Shown: positions 7,467-14,738 of the stretch, piece after piece
Layout of the letters: each line of letters begins with the position of its first letter
Position numbering within the stretch: the first letter of the stretch is position 1
Source: Bdellovibrionales bacterium
GTDB taxonomy: Bacteria; Bdellovibrionota; Bacteriovoracia; Bacteriovoracales; Bacteriovoracaceae
DNA: 17,933 bases
Direction: 5' to 3'
Assembly: GCA_005791855.1 (NCBI GenBank)
Contig: SXUH01000106.1
Location: forward strand, 1 to 17,933
The notes under the pieces: generated by a model
Databases searched by the model: none
What the model saw: only the letters and a program-made list of their open reading frames with translations
What the model was told of the DNA's origin: nothing
Position numbers and translations under genes: made by a program

Positions 7467-9294
7467 TCTTCTCTTTTTCCAGGTCCCGTCTCATGTCCTC
7501 CTTGAAGCACCAGTGCTTCCAGGAGAGCTTCTTGTGGGTCTTCCCCTTCCCGCCGTCCGGGAGGTTCGGCTGGGAGTAGACCATGATCTCCATCTTCCGC
7601 AGCGTGGTCCCGGGGACGTGCTGCACCTTCAGGTCGTTCCAGGTCCGGCACAGGTACCCCCCGTAGTAGCGGGCGTAGTCGGTCCGGTCGGACATGTTGA
7701 GGTAGAACTTCCGCCAGTGTTCGTTGGGGATCGCTCGGTAGAATTCTTGATCCTTTATACTATAGATGTCTTTGCTCCCGGTAATCAATTCAATTTCCGA
7801 GCCGTCGCTTAAAACCCCGGGGACTTCGACCCAGATGTTGTCCCGCTTCGGGAATGGGGAGAACATGTTCCACTCCTGGTAGAGGTGAACCCACCGTGCC
7901 ACGTTCTGGTAGAAGGGGGCGCGGTAGTTAAGGAACTTTAAGGTCGTCATGTTCCAGATGAGGAGGGTGAGGAAGATGAATCCGCCGGTGAGCTCGTGGC
8001 CCCAGCGCAGGAGCTTCACTTCTTTCTTCTGCTGGCCGTAATCAAGAAACTGCGTGATCTTCCCCACTTCCATCCGGTTGTGGGACACCCAGTGGTAGAC
8101 CTTTCCGCCGAGCTTCGAGACGACGGCGCTCTGGGCGAGCCGTTTGAACGGAAGCAGCAGTGGCGAGTGCTTCACTAGCTCGACGAATCCTTGGTAGTGG
8201 AAGTGCTTCTTTCCGTCCGGCGTCACCACCACCCAGGAGTTATTCTTTTGCATGAGGTTATTGATCTCCGATTGGTCCTGGGCGGGGGCGAGCTTGACCT
8301 CCGGCAGGAGGAAGAACTCGCGGAGGATGCGGACACTTTTTTGGCAGAAGCTGCAGTCCCCGTCGAAGTACACGGCGAGCTTCCCGAAGTTCTTCTTCCG
8401 GAAGTACTCCTGGATCCGGTTCCAGAACTCCTCCGGGAGGAAGATGAGCCACATCACCATGGCGATGAACGGGAAGAGGCCGATCTTCATTGTGAGGAAG
8501 ATCCCGAAGTGGAAGCCGATGAAGGCGAAGACGAGGAGGGTCCGGAGCCACCAGAAGAGCTTCTTCCCGACCAGGGCGCCGAAGACCAGGACCAGGGGCC
8601 CGAGCCACTCCATGTAGATGGTCACGATGGTCGTGAGCTTCTGGAGAAACGGATACTGCCTTCCCAGGACTCCGAGGGGGGTCGCGAAGATGTCCAGGCG
8701 GGAGGCGTAGAAGACGGCCGTGAACTCCGACCGCCAGATCGGGTGGTTCTTCAGGATGTAGCTGAAGAAGTAGATCGCGAAGGCCTGGAAGAAGAAGGCG
8801 ATCCCCCAGGTGGAGAAGTACAGGTTCGGCAGGGGCCTGGACTTGTTCTCCAGGGCCGAGTCGACGGAGAAGCACCGGTTCAAGGGAAGGAAGACCGAGA
8901 GGAAGATGATGGCGCGGAGGACGTCGTCGCCGCCGTTGTTCACCAGCCAGTTCCGGTTGTGGACGGAGACCGTGAGGACGTAGGCCCCGAGCATGGCCCA
9001 GCGAGTTTTGTACCCCAGGACGAGCATCACGCCCACGATGAAGTGGATGAGGAAGAGGAGCTTGATGACCGGAAGGGAACCGTTCGCCAGGTGCAGGGAG
9101 AACGACCAGGGCATGGTCATCTCCGAGGTGAAGATGCTCCGGGGGATGAGGCCCACGTCGGTGTAGAAGTTCTGGAGGTCTTCCCAGCGGTAGACCACGT
9201 CGGCCATGACGATGAGCCCGATGAAGAAGCGGTAGAGGGCCAGCGAGCGGTAATCGAAGCTCAGCGTGTTTTTAAAAAACCGAAGCCATGACAT
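7438..9294 (-). CDS. HTTM membrane protein fused to a DCC thiol-oxidoreductase-like domain
   Basis: This is a 618-aa inner-membrane protein. Residues about 17-290 hold six to eight membrane helices of the HTTM domain (horizontally transferred transmembrane domain, related to vitamin K-dependent gamma-carboxylase). Its hallmarks are 'ALYRFFIGLIVMADVVYRW', 'HNRNWLVNNGGDDVLRAIIFLSVFLPLNRCFSVD' (split here by description) and 'EWLGPLVLVFGAL'. Residues about 306-410 form a DUF393/DCC domain with D311-G-D313-C314-S-F-C317. One further helix lies near 430-450. The C-terminal soluble part (W.MFSP.P..DN.WVEVPG.LSDG, then YGGYLCRTWN) is typical of HTTM proteins. HTTM and DCC proteins are often neighbours; here they are one chain. 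The ATG at 9294 has AAGG about 8 nt upstream. It is the first gene of the minus-strand operon. Modification of a secreted peptide or lipid is possible, but the reaction of bacterial HTTM proteins is not settled. Confidence 0.9.
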   Translation of the reverse strand: MSWLRFFKNTLSFDYRSLALYRFFIGLIVMADVVYRWEDLQNFYTDVGLIPRSIFTSEMTMPWSFSLHLANGSLPVIKLLFLIHFIVGVMLVLGYKTRWAMLGAYVLTVSVHNRNWLVNNGGDDVLRAIIFLSVFLPLNRCFSVDSALENKSRPLPNLYFSTWGIAFFFQAFAIYFFSYILKNHPIWRSEFTAVFYASRLDIFATPLGVLGRQYPFLQKLTTIVTIYMEWLGPLVLVFGALVGKKLFWWLRTLLVFAFIGFHFGIFLTMKIGLFPFIAMVMWLIFLPEEFWNRIQEYFRKKNFGKLAVYFDGDCSFCQKSVRILREFFLLPEVKLAPAQDQSEINNLMQKNNSWVVVTPDGKKHFHYQGFVELVKHSPLLLPFKRLAQSAVVSKLGGKVYHWVSHNRMEVGKITQFLDYGQQKKEVKLLRWGHELTGGFIFLTLLIWNMTTLKFLNYRAPFYQNVARWVHLYQEWNMFSPFPKRDNIWVEVPGVLSDGSEIELITGSKDIYSIKDQEFYRAIPNEHWRKFYLNMSDRTDYARYYGGYLCRTWNDLKVQHVPGTTLRKMEIMVYSQPNLPDGGKGKTHKKLSWKHWCFKEDMRRDLEKEKNEPKSANPL

Positions 9295-9416
9295 GGTGAT
9301 GCCTTTTTAATTGAACATTTCTTTTATTGTAACGGATTCCATGACTTTTTCGAGACTTTCGTCTAATGTTTTCCCAATGAAAATGAAAAGAATATCGCAT
9401 CGCACGGTTTTTGCCC
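9295..9416. promoter_or_regulatory. Divergent AT-rich control region between two operons
   Basis: This 122-nt stretch separates the HTTM operon (minus) from the flavoenzyme/Fab operon (plus) and is visibly more AT-rich than its surroundings, with runs such as cctttttaattgaac. A TCTAAT hexamer at 9362-9367 could be a plus-strand -10 element, but no good -35 sits at the right distance. On the minus side AAAAGG precedes the HTTM start. The region must hold promoters for both operons. I see no clear operator palindrome. Confidence 0.5.
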
Positions 9417-10850
9417 ATGCTGTATAAAGTTCGCGATGAAGTCACCAAAGACTACGACCTGGTGGTGATCGGATCGGGTCTGGCCGGCATGACGGCCGCC
9501 AACATCCTCGGCCGGCACGGCTACTCCGTTCTGCTCCTCGAGTCCCACAACAAGCTCGGGGGCTTCGCCACCTGGTTCTTCCGGGAAGACCGCAAGCACG
9601 TCTTCGACATCTCCCTCCACGGGTTCCCCGTGGGGATGATCAAGACCTGCAGGAAATACTGGAGTAAAGAAATTGCGGATTCCATCGTCCAGCTCAAGGA
9701 CGTCCGCTTCGTGAACCCCCAGTTCACGGTCCAGACGGACTTCACCAAAGAGCACTACACCCAGGTGCTGGTGGAGAAGTTCGAGGTCCGGCGCCAGACC
9801 GTGGACGCCTTCTTCGACTACCTCGCCGGCATGAATTTCTACGATAACTCGCAGCTGACCAACCGGGAGCTCTTCGAGAAGTTCTTCCCCGGGAGGAACG
9901 ACGTGGTCCGGTTCCTGATGGAACCCATCACCTACGCCAACGGCTCGACCCTCGACGACCCCGCCATCACCTACGGGATCGTCTTCTCGAACTTCATGAG
10001 CAAGGGCGTCTACACCTTCCGCGGCGGCACGGACGTGCTCATCGGAAAGATGAAGGACGAGCTCCTGAGGAACGACGTGGACATCAAGCTCCAGGCGAAG
10101 GTGGAGAAGATCCAGGTCGACGGCGGGAAGGCCACGGGGGTGCGGGTGAACGGGAAGCTCATCCGGGCCCGGGCCGTGCTCTCGAACAGCAACATCCGCT
10201 CGACGGTCCTGAACCTCGTGGGAGAGGACTTCTTCCCGGAGGACTTCGTCCAGAAGACCAAGGCCGTGCGCCTGAACTCGTCGAGCTGCCAGGTCTACCT
10301 GGGACTCAGGGCGGGGGCCACCATCCCCTACATCGGTGAGCTGGTCTTCACCTCGAGCTACCCGGTCTACGACCCGGAGAGGCTCCTCGACCTGAAGGTG
10401 AATTCCCGGACCTTTTCCGTCTACTACCCGCACGAGTCCAGGCCCCTGGAGCCGGACGCCCGCGTGGCCATCGTCTCCTCCACCAACTGCCGCTACGACG
10501 ACTGGAAAAACCTCTCCCCGGAAGCCTACGAAGAAGAGAAGGTCCTCATGATCGAAGAGACCATCAAGGGCCTCGAGGCCTTCATCCCCGACATCCGGAT
10601 GAAGCTCGAGGTGATCGAGGCCGCCACTCCCCTCACCGTGGAACGCTACACGCTCCATCCCAAGGGCTCGTCCTTCGGGACGAAGTTCGAGGGCCTCGAA
10701 GTTTCCATGAACCTCCACAAGACCATCCCCGGCCTCTTCCACGCCGGCTCCGTCGGCATCATCATGTCCGGCTGGCTGGGGGCCGCCAACTACGGCGCCA
10801 TCGCCGCGAATTCGATCGAAGGGTACTTAGAAACAGGAGCCTCCCCATGA
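9417..10850 (+). CDS. FAD-dependent oxidoreductase, CrtI / retinol-saturase-like
   Basis: This 477-aa flavoenzyme belongs to the phytoene desaturase/carotenoid isomerase/retinol saturase superfamily, which adds or removes hydrogens on polyene or isoprenoid chains. The N-terminal dinucleotide motif is clear: [29 protein letters not shown], followed by GGFA. The C-terminal FAD-contact region is present as '[12 protein letters not shown]...[16 protein letters not shown]'. Length is normal for the family. The ATG at 9417 is preferred to the TTG at 9411; neither has a good Shine-Dalgarno. The stop overlaps the next start as ATGA (10847-10850), so it is coupled to the fabG-like gene. Being the first gene of an operon with three fatty-acid-cycle enzymes suggests that it tailors an unsaturated lipid or polyene. 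No phytoene synthase or other carotenoid gene is present, so a true carotenoid role is not supported. Confidence 0.88.
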   Translation: MLYKVRDEVTKDYDLVVIGSGLAGMTAANILGRHGYSVLLLESHNKLGGFATWFFREDRKHVFDISLHGFPVGMIKTCRKYWSKEIADSIVQLKDVRFVNPQFTVQTDFTKEHYTQVLVEKFEVRRQTVDAFFDYLAGMNFYDNSQLTNRELFEKFFPGRNDVVRFLMEPITYANGSTLDDPAITYGIVFSNFMSKGVYTFRGGTDVLIGKMKDELLRNDVDIKLQAKVEKIQVDGGKATGVRVNGKLIRARAVLSNSNIRSTVLNLVGEDFFPEDFVQKTKAVRLNSSSCQVYLGLRAGATIPYIGELVFTSSYPVYDPERLLDLKVNSRTFSVYYPHESRPLEPDARVAIVSSTNCRYDDWKNLSPEAYEEEKVLMIEETIKGLEAFIPDIRMKLEVIEAATPLTVERYTLHPKGSSFGTKFEGLEVSMNLHKTIPGLFHAGSVGIIMSGWLGAANYGAIAANSIEGYLETGASP

Positions 10851-11587
10851 GCGATTTTACCTCACAGCACGTGATCATCACGGGCGGAACCCGTGGCATC
10901 GGCGCGGGCCTCACGGAGGCCTTCCTGAGGAAAGGCGCGACCGTGATCGCCACCTACACCAAGGGGGACGACGCTGCCCGCGCCTTCAAGGAGGGACTCT
11001 CCATCTACGGAGAGAAGCTCGTCCTGAAGAAGTTCAACGTCCAGAGCACCGCCGAGGTGGAGGCCTTCTTCTCCGAGTACGACAAGGAGTTCCCGAGCCT
11101 CGAGGTGCTGGTCAACAACGCGGGCATCCGCCGAGACTCCATCATCCCCAGCATGTCCGAAGGGGACTGGGATAGCGTGCTGGACACCAACCTCAAGGGC
11201 ACCTACAACATGACCCGCTTCGGGGTCCTCTCCATGATGAAGAACCGCTACGGTCGCATCGTGAACATGTCCTCGGTCGGGGGCAAGCTGGGCCTGCCGG
11301 GCCAGGCCAACTACGCGGCGTCGAAGGCGGGTCAGATCGCCCTCTCCCTCTCCGTGGCCAAGGAAGTGGCCAAGCGGAACATCACCATCAACAACGTCTG
11401 CCCCGGCTTCATCGAGACCGAACTCCTCTCGGACCTCCCCGCGGAGCAGGTCAAGGAGTACAAGGCCCAGGTCCCCATGAAGCGGTTCGGGAAGGTGGAA
11501 GAAGTCGCCCACGCGGTCCTCTTCCTCGCTTCGAAGGAAGCCTCCTACATCACCGGGGCCACCCTCGACATCGCCGGAGGTCTGTAG
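10847..11587 (+). CDS. fabG: 3-oxoacyl-ACP reductase-like short-chain dehydrogenase (FabG-like)
   Basis: This 246-aa SDR most likely reduces a 3-ketoacyl thioester to the 3-hydroxyacyl form with NADPH. The Rossmann motif [10 protein letters not shown] lies near residue 12, and VNNAGIRRD is present. The catalytic triad is S143, Y156 and K160, with the same 13- and 4-residue spacing as E. coli FabG. The C-terminus ends in the typical '[15 protein letters not shown]'. The ATG at 10847 has AGGAG 7 nt upstream and overlaps the previous stop. It is followed at zero spacing by a FabZ-like gene. Since the set lacks fabD, acpP and fabF, this may be a paralog dedicated to a special lipid rather than the housekeeping copy; the symbol describes the family. 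Confidence 0.88.
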   Translation: MSDFTSQHVIITGGTRGIGAGLTEAFLRKGATVIATYTKGDDAARAFKEGLSIYGEKLVLKKFNVQSTAEVEAFFSEYDKEFPSLEVLVNNAGIRRDSIIPSMSEGDWDSVLDTNLKGTYNMTRFGVLSMMKNRYGRIVNMSSVGGKLGLPGQANYAASKAGQIALSLSVAKEVAKRNITINNVCPGFIETELLSDLPAEQVKEYKAQVPMKRFGKVEEVAHAVLFLASKEASYITGATLDIAGGL

Positions 11588-12022
11588 ATGCTCGAGACCA
11601 TCCTCCAGAACATTCCGCAGCGGGAGCCGTTCCTCTTCATCGAGGCCATCGTCGAGCAGGGTCCCGACTCGATCACCACGTCCAAGAAACTCACCGGTGA
11701 CGAGGACTTCTTCCGGGGACACTTCCCCGGCGCACCGGTGTTCCCGGGTGTCCTCATGTGCGAAGCCGTCTTCCAGACCGGCGCCCTCCTCATGAGCCTG
11801 CGGGGCCAGGGGGCCCAGAAGAACAAGAAGGCCCTGGTCACCCGGATCGGCGGGGCGAAGTTCAAGAACATGGCAAAACCCGGGGACCTCCTCCTCATCA
11901 CCGTCGACTTCGTCGAGATGCTGGCCAACGCCGCCTTCATGAAGGGGAAGATCACGGCCGGCGGGAGGACCATCATGACCATCGAGTTCGCCGCGACCCT
12001 GGTCGACGAGAGCGAGGTCTAG
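11588..12022 (+). CDS. fabZ: 3-hydroxyacyl-ACP dehydratase, FabZ-like (hotdog fold)
   Basis: This 144-aa hotdog-fold protein should dehydrate 3-hydroxyacyl thioesters to trans-2-enoyl thioesters. The signature 'FFRGHFPGAPVFPGVLMCEAVFQTG' (quoted in two parts: RGHFPGAP and FPGVLMCEAVFQ) holds the catalytic H45 and E59, 14 residues apart as in E. coli FabZ. 'IPQREPFLFIEAI' at the N-terminus replaces the usual 'LPHRYPFLLVD'. The ATG at 11588 follows the previous TAG directly, and GGAGG lies 7 nt upstream. Its length is close to typical FabZ. It acts between the FabG-like and FabI-like enzymes encoded on either side, so the three could run the reductive half of one elongation cycle. Confidence 0.9.
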   Translation: MLETILQNIPQREPFLFIEAIVEQGPDSITTSKKLTGDEDFFRGHFPGAPVFPGVLMCEAVFQTGALLMSLRGQGAQKNKKALVTRIGGAKFKNMAKPGDLLLITVDFVEMLANAAFMKGKITAGGRTIMTIEFAATLVDESEV

Positions 12023-12023
12023 C

Positions 12024-12830
12024 GTGGACTTCCTGGGCGTGAAGGACAAGGTCTACTACGTCGCCGGCGTGGCCAATAAGAAGAGCGTCGCCTACGTCAC
12101 GGCCCGGACCCTCCTCGAGGCCGGCGCCCGGTGCCTCTTCTCCGTGCAGCGAGCGGAGCAGGTCGAGAGTGTCACGAAGCTCTTCCCGGGGTCCCCGGTC
12201 CTCGTCTGCGACGTGGAAGACGAGGCCCAGCTGGGGGAGCTCCGGAGGTCGGTGGCCCGCCACACGGATCGCCTCGACGGGATCGTCCACTCCCTGGCCT
12301 TCGCGAACTTCTCCGACGGGCCGAAGCCCTTCCACGAGACCAGGAGAGCGGACTACCTCCAGGCGGCGCAGATCTCCTGCTTCTCCCTGGTGGAAATGGC
12401 AAAGAGCCTCCTGCCCCTCCTGGCCCCGGACGCGAGCATCGTGACCATCTCCATCTCCAACACCAGGGCGACCTCCTACGGGTACCTCGGGCCCATCAAG
12501 GCCATGCTGGATGCCACCGTCCCGTTCCTCGCGAAGTCCCTCTCCGAGTCCTCGAAGATCCGGGTCAACGCCGTGGGAGCCGGGCCCCTCAAGACCTCGG
12601 CGAGCGCCGGGATCCCCGACTACGTCGAGAACTACCTCTACGCCGAAGAGCTGACCCTGCGGAAGCGGGCCCTCGAGACCCGGGAAGTGGCCAACGCCGT
12701 CTGCTTCCTCCTCTCCCCCCGGAGCTCCGGGATCAACGCCACCACCCTGCTGGTGGACGCGGGGATCAGCTGCAACACCTTCGATCAGAAAATTGTGAAG
12801 AGCTTCGCCCAACACTCACTAAAGGACTAG
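12024..12830 (+). CDS. Enoyl-ACP reductase-like protein (FabI-like SDR)
   Basis: This 268-aa protein matches the FabI group of NADH-dependent enoyl-ACP reductases: cofactor motif GVANKKSVAY at the N-terminus, IVHSLAF in the middle, catalytic Y152 and K159 at the FabI spacing of seven, and 'RVNAVGAGPLKTSAS.GI' after them. The loop before Y152 reads TISISNTRATSY and is about two residues shorter than in E. coli FabI. The second conserved Tyr (Tyr146 in E. coli) does not appear there, so activity or substrate range may differ. The start is GTG at 12024, one base after the previous stop, with GAGG 6 nt upstream. Being downstream of FabG- and FabZ-like genes supports reduction of the enoyl product. 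The symbol is left blank because it may be a paralog of the housekeeping fabI. Confidence 0.85.
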   Translation: MDFLGVKDKVYYVAGVANKKSVAYVTARTLLEAGARCLFSVQRAEQVESVTKLFPGSPVLVCDVEDEAQLGELRRSVARHTDRLDGIVHSLAFANFSDGPKPFHETRRADYLQAAQISCFSLVEMAKSLLPLLAPDASIVTISISNTRATSYGYLGPIKAMLDATVPFLAKSLSESSKIRVNAVGAGPLKTSASAGIPDYVENYLYAEELTLRKRALETREVANAVCFLLSPRSSGINATTLLVDAGISCNTFDQKIVKSFAQHSLKD

Positions 12831-12834
12831 AACT

Positions 12835-13665
12835 TTGAAAACCTCCTCCGCCCTGCTCCTGTCCCTGCTCCTCTTCGTCGCTTCCTGCGCCTCGGTGGTG
12901 AAGCCCAAGGAGGAGATGGTCCAGGACCTCCTCACCATCAGCAAGACCGACTACCGGGAGATGATCAAGACCATCGACCAGCGGTTCGCCGAGGAGAAGG
13001 CCAAGCTCGCGGCCGACAACGAGGACGAGGAGGTCATCTCCAACCTCAGCACCATCATGACCCAGTTCAAGGAGAAGTCGGACCTGAACTTCAAGGAGGC
13101 CATCCTCCGGGAGGAGCAGGAGCTGAACGAGTTCTCGCAGAAAGAACTCGCGGACCTCACCAGGTACCTCCACAAGTACCGGGCCCAGAACGCCAACCGG
13201 AAGAAGATCGAGAACCTCCCCGCCAAGGTGAGCGACTTCTTCGCCACGGGCGAGGACAAGAAGATCCCCCCGGCCAAGAAGACCCTCATCGACCAGCACT
13301 TCACCGAATCGAAGATGCCGAGCTTCATCGCCCTCTCGGTCAACGCCAACGCTCCCCTGCTGCGGGAGCTGATGAAGCGCCAGAAGAAATCCGACGCCGA
13401 GACCAAGGCCTTCATCTCCCAGCAGTACGACCAGGACTTCCAGAAGAGCACCCAGGTCTACACCTACCTCGCCAACCTCGAGTCGGAGAAGGAGCTCAAG
13501 GAGGACATCGCCTTCTTCCGCTCGAAGACCTACGCCCGGTACGTCACCAACTACTACAACAAGCTCAAGCTCCGGTCCGAGTCCTCGGCGAAGTTCATGC
13601 TCGACATGATCAAGGAGATCCACAAGGCGCTTGATACGAAGCCGAAGAAGGTCAAAAAGGGCTAA
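12835..13665 (+). CDS. Helical lipoprotein of unknown function
   Basis: This 276-aa protein starts with a lipoprotein signal (MKTSSALLLSLLLFVASC, lipidated Cys at 18). The rest is rich in Lys, Glu and Gln with long predicted helices and possible coiled coil (for example EEKAKLAADNEDEEVISNL). I recognise no domain. The start is TTG at 12835, chosen because the signal begins there and AAAGGA lies 8 nt upstream; no ATG or GTG gives a signal peptide. Only 4 nt separate it from the FabI-like stop, so it is the last gene of the lipid-type operon and may act in the periplasm on, or in moving, that operon's product. Codon use matches its neighbours. Confidence 0.88.
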   Translation: MKTSSALLLSLLLFVASCASVVKPKEEMVQDLLTISKTDYREMIKTIDQRFAEEKAKLAADNEDEEVISNLSTIMTQFKEKSDLNFKEAILREEQELNEFSQKELADLTRYLHKYRAQNANRKKIENLPAKVSDFFATGEDKKIPPAKKTLIDQHFTESKMPSFIALSVNANAPLLRELMKRQKKSDAETKAFISQQYDQDFQKSTQVYTYLANLESEKELKEDIAFFRSKTYARYVTNYYNKLKLRSESSAKFMLDMIKEIHKALDTKPKKVKKG

Positions 13666-13671
13666 GAACTA

Positions 13672-13772
13672 CAGCGCCGACGAAGCTCTGCGGCAACTCA
13701 CAAACAGCTAAGCTCTTGAAATCAGCTTAATACCCTTCGTTGCTTTCAGCGCCGGCGAAGCTTTGCGTTACT
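13672..13772. repeat. Two imperfect direct repeats of about 21-27 nt
   Basis: A block at 13672-13698 and a block at 13747-13772 share CAGCGCCG, then CGAAGCT, then TGCG. In the first 21 positions they differ only at two transitions (A/G and C/T). They are offset by 75 nt and flank a small hairpin TAAGCT/AGCTTA (13709-13729). They lie in the gene-free stretch after the lipid-type operon. They could be remnants of an intergenic repeat family or protein-binding sites. Confidence 0.55.
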
Positions 13773-13805
13773 GCCTATTATCTAAACGCCCGGCCTGTAA
13801 CTTTT

Positions 13806-13835
13806 AACCGGCCCGCCACACCGGTGCCGGTTTTC
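13806..13835 (+). terminator. Likely intrinsic terminator before the secreted-protein gene
   Basis: AACCGGC (13806-13812) pairs perfectly with GCCGGTT (13826-13832) around a 13-nt loop, and TTTTC (13831-13835) provides a short U-tract. It lies 140 nt after the last gene of the plus-strand lipid-type operon. The next -10-like element TACAAT (13839-13844) starts right after it, so the boundary of two transcription units is plausible. Confidence 0.5.
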
Positions 13836-13838
13836 ATC

Positions 13839-13844
13839 TACAAT
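13839..13844 (+). promoter_or_regulatory. Possible -10 element for the secreted-protein gene
   Basis: TACAAT matches the bacterial -10 consensus at five of six positions, 30 nt before the ATG at 13874. No good -35 sits 16 to 18 nt upstream, so this is a weak call. Confidence 0.3.
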
Positions 13845-13873
13845 GCCCCGAGGATCCAACCACAGGAGCATTC

Positions 13874-14659
13874 ATGAAACGCACCCTCGTCACCGCCTCC
13901 GCCCTCCTCTTGAGCCTCGGCGCCGTCGCCAGCGTCGACTTCCAGGGAGAGCTCATCGTCAACGACTACCTGAACCTCACCAACAAGAACGGGCTCCACT
14001 CGTTCCCCGGCGGCAAGCACCAGATGCGCTTCAGCCTGAAGGACTCGAGGAAGGTCACCATCGAGATCAATAACCAGGATAAGAAGAAGTCCGACTTCAA
14101 GCTCTCCGAAGCGCAGTCCATCCTCAACCGCTACCCGAAGAACGGCCCGTACAACGGCGCCTTCTCCTCTGAGATGCAGGCCGAGAAGGGCAACGGCCAC
14201 ATCAAGGCCGTGGGCGAGCTCAAGACCGACCTCCAGTACGGGGACGAGGTCGAAGACTACCGAGTCTGCTACGAGGACGCCTACGTCATCAACAAGGCCT
14301 GCGTGGCCTCCCGGGAGCTCTTCCGGATCCAGAACCGGTACACCATGTCCCCGAGAGAGCGCATGAGACACGAAGACGACGACCGGATCTACTGCCGCGA
14401 GAAGGTCACCCTTCCGGGTGACCGGCTCGTCATCACCCAGCTCTACGCCCAGCACGTGGACATGGACGCCGACCTCATCGACCTGAACACCGGCCGGGTG
14501 ATGGGCCACTACCGCGGCTACGCCCGGGAAGACGAGATGCGACCGATCTACGACGGTCCGTGCATCACCGAAGCCGACCTCGAGCTCCGTCGCCGGCTCC
14601 ACAGAGACCGCGACGGCTACCGCAACCGAAGAAGAAACGCACGCACGCTCCGCTACTAG
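13874..14659 (+). CDS. Secreted or periplasmic protein of unknown function
   Basis: This 261-aa protein begins with a clear Sec signal (MKRTLVTASALLLSLGAVAS, cleavage near residue 20). The mature part has a beta-rich look at first (VDFQGELIVNDYLNLTN, MRFSLKDSRKVTIEIN), four cysteines, and a highly basic Arg-rich tail (about residues 240-261, many RR and RD pairs). I recognise no family. ATG 13874 has AGGAG 5 nt upstream. It stands 208 nt after the previous operon and is followed by two tandem hairpins, so it may be transcribed alone. The Arg-rich tail could bind nucleic acid, lipopolysaccharide or another anion; that is speculation. Confidence 0.85.
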   Translation: MKRTLVTASALLLSLGAVASVDFQGELIVNDYLNLTNKNGLHSFPGGKHQMRFSLKDSRKVTIEINNQDKKKSDFKLSEAQSILNRYPKNGPYNGAFSSEMQAEKGNGHIKAVGELKTDLQYGDEVEDYRVCYEDAYVINKACVASRELFRIQNRYTMSPRERMRHEDDDRIYCREKVTLPGDRLVITQLYAQHVDMDADLIDLNTGRVMGHYRGYAREDEMRPIYDGPCITEADLELRRRLHRDRDGYRNRRRNARTLRY

Positions 14660-14669
14660 GAAGAACACC

Positions 14670-14713
14670 GGGCCACGGACTGGCCCACTTTCCTCTCCCC
14701 GACCACTCCGGGG
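14670..14713 (+). terminator. Two tandem hairpins between the secreted protein and hydrolase genes
   Basis: GGGCCA (14670-14675) pairs with TGGCCC (14681-14686) around a 5-nt loop and is followed by ACTTTCCTC. A second hairpin, CCCCG (14697-14701) with CGGGG (14709-14713), follows. The first could be a weak intrinsic terminator with a short pyrimidine tract. The downstream hydrolase may still be reached by read-through. Confidence 0.4.
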
Positions 14714-14738
14714 ATTCACCAGACACTAGGACCCGACC

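Noticed and set aside
8191..9291. A 366-aa plus-strand frame opposite the HTTM domain
   Set aside because: It is dominated by Glu, Asp, Val and Leu, as expected for the antisense of a GC-rich membrane protein gene.
9377..9427. A 16-codon plus-strand mini-ORF overlapping the flavoenzyme start
   Set aside because: No ribosome-binding site and no regulatory amino acid run; it probably occurs by chance, although a leader-peptide role cannot be excluded.
9363..10742. A 459-aa minus-strand frame opposite the flavoenzyme
   Set aside because: The plus-strand FAD motifs are decisive; the antisense translation shows no family pattern.
9417..10850. Carotenoid biosynthesis cluster
   Set aside because: Only a CrtI-superfamily enzyme is present; no phytoene synthase, cyclase or GGPP synthase lies nearby, and the neighbours are fatty-acid-cycle enzymes.
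13672..13772. Integron attC site or CRISPR repeats
   Set aside because: Only two imperfect direct copies, with no GTTRRRY/RYYYAAC core sites, no integrase and no regular spacer array.
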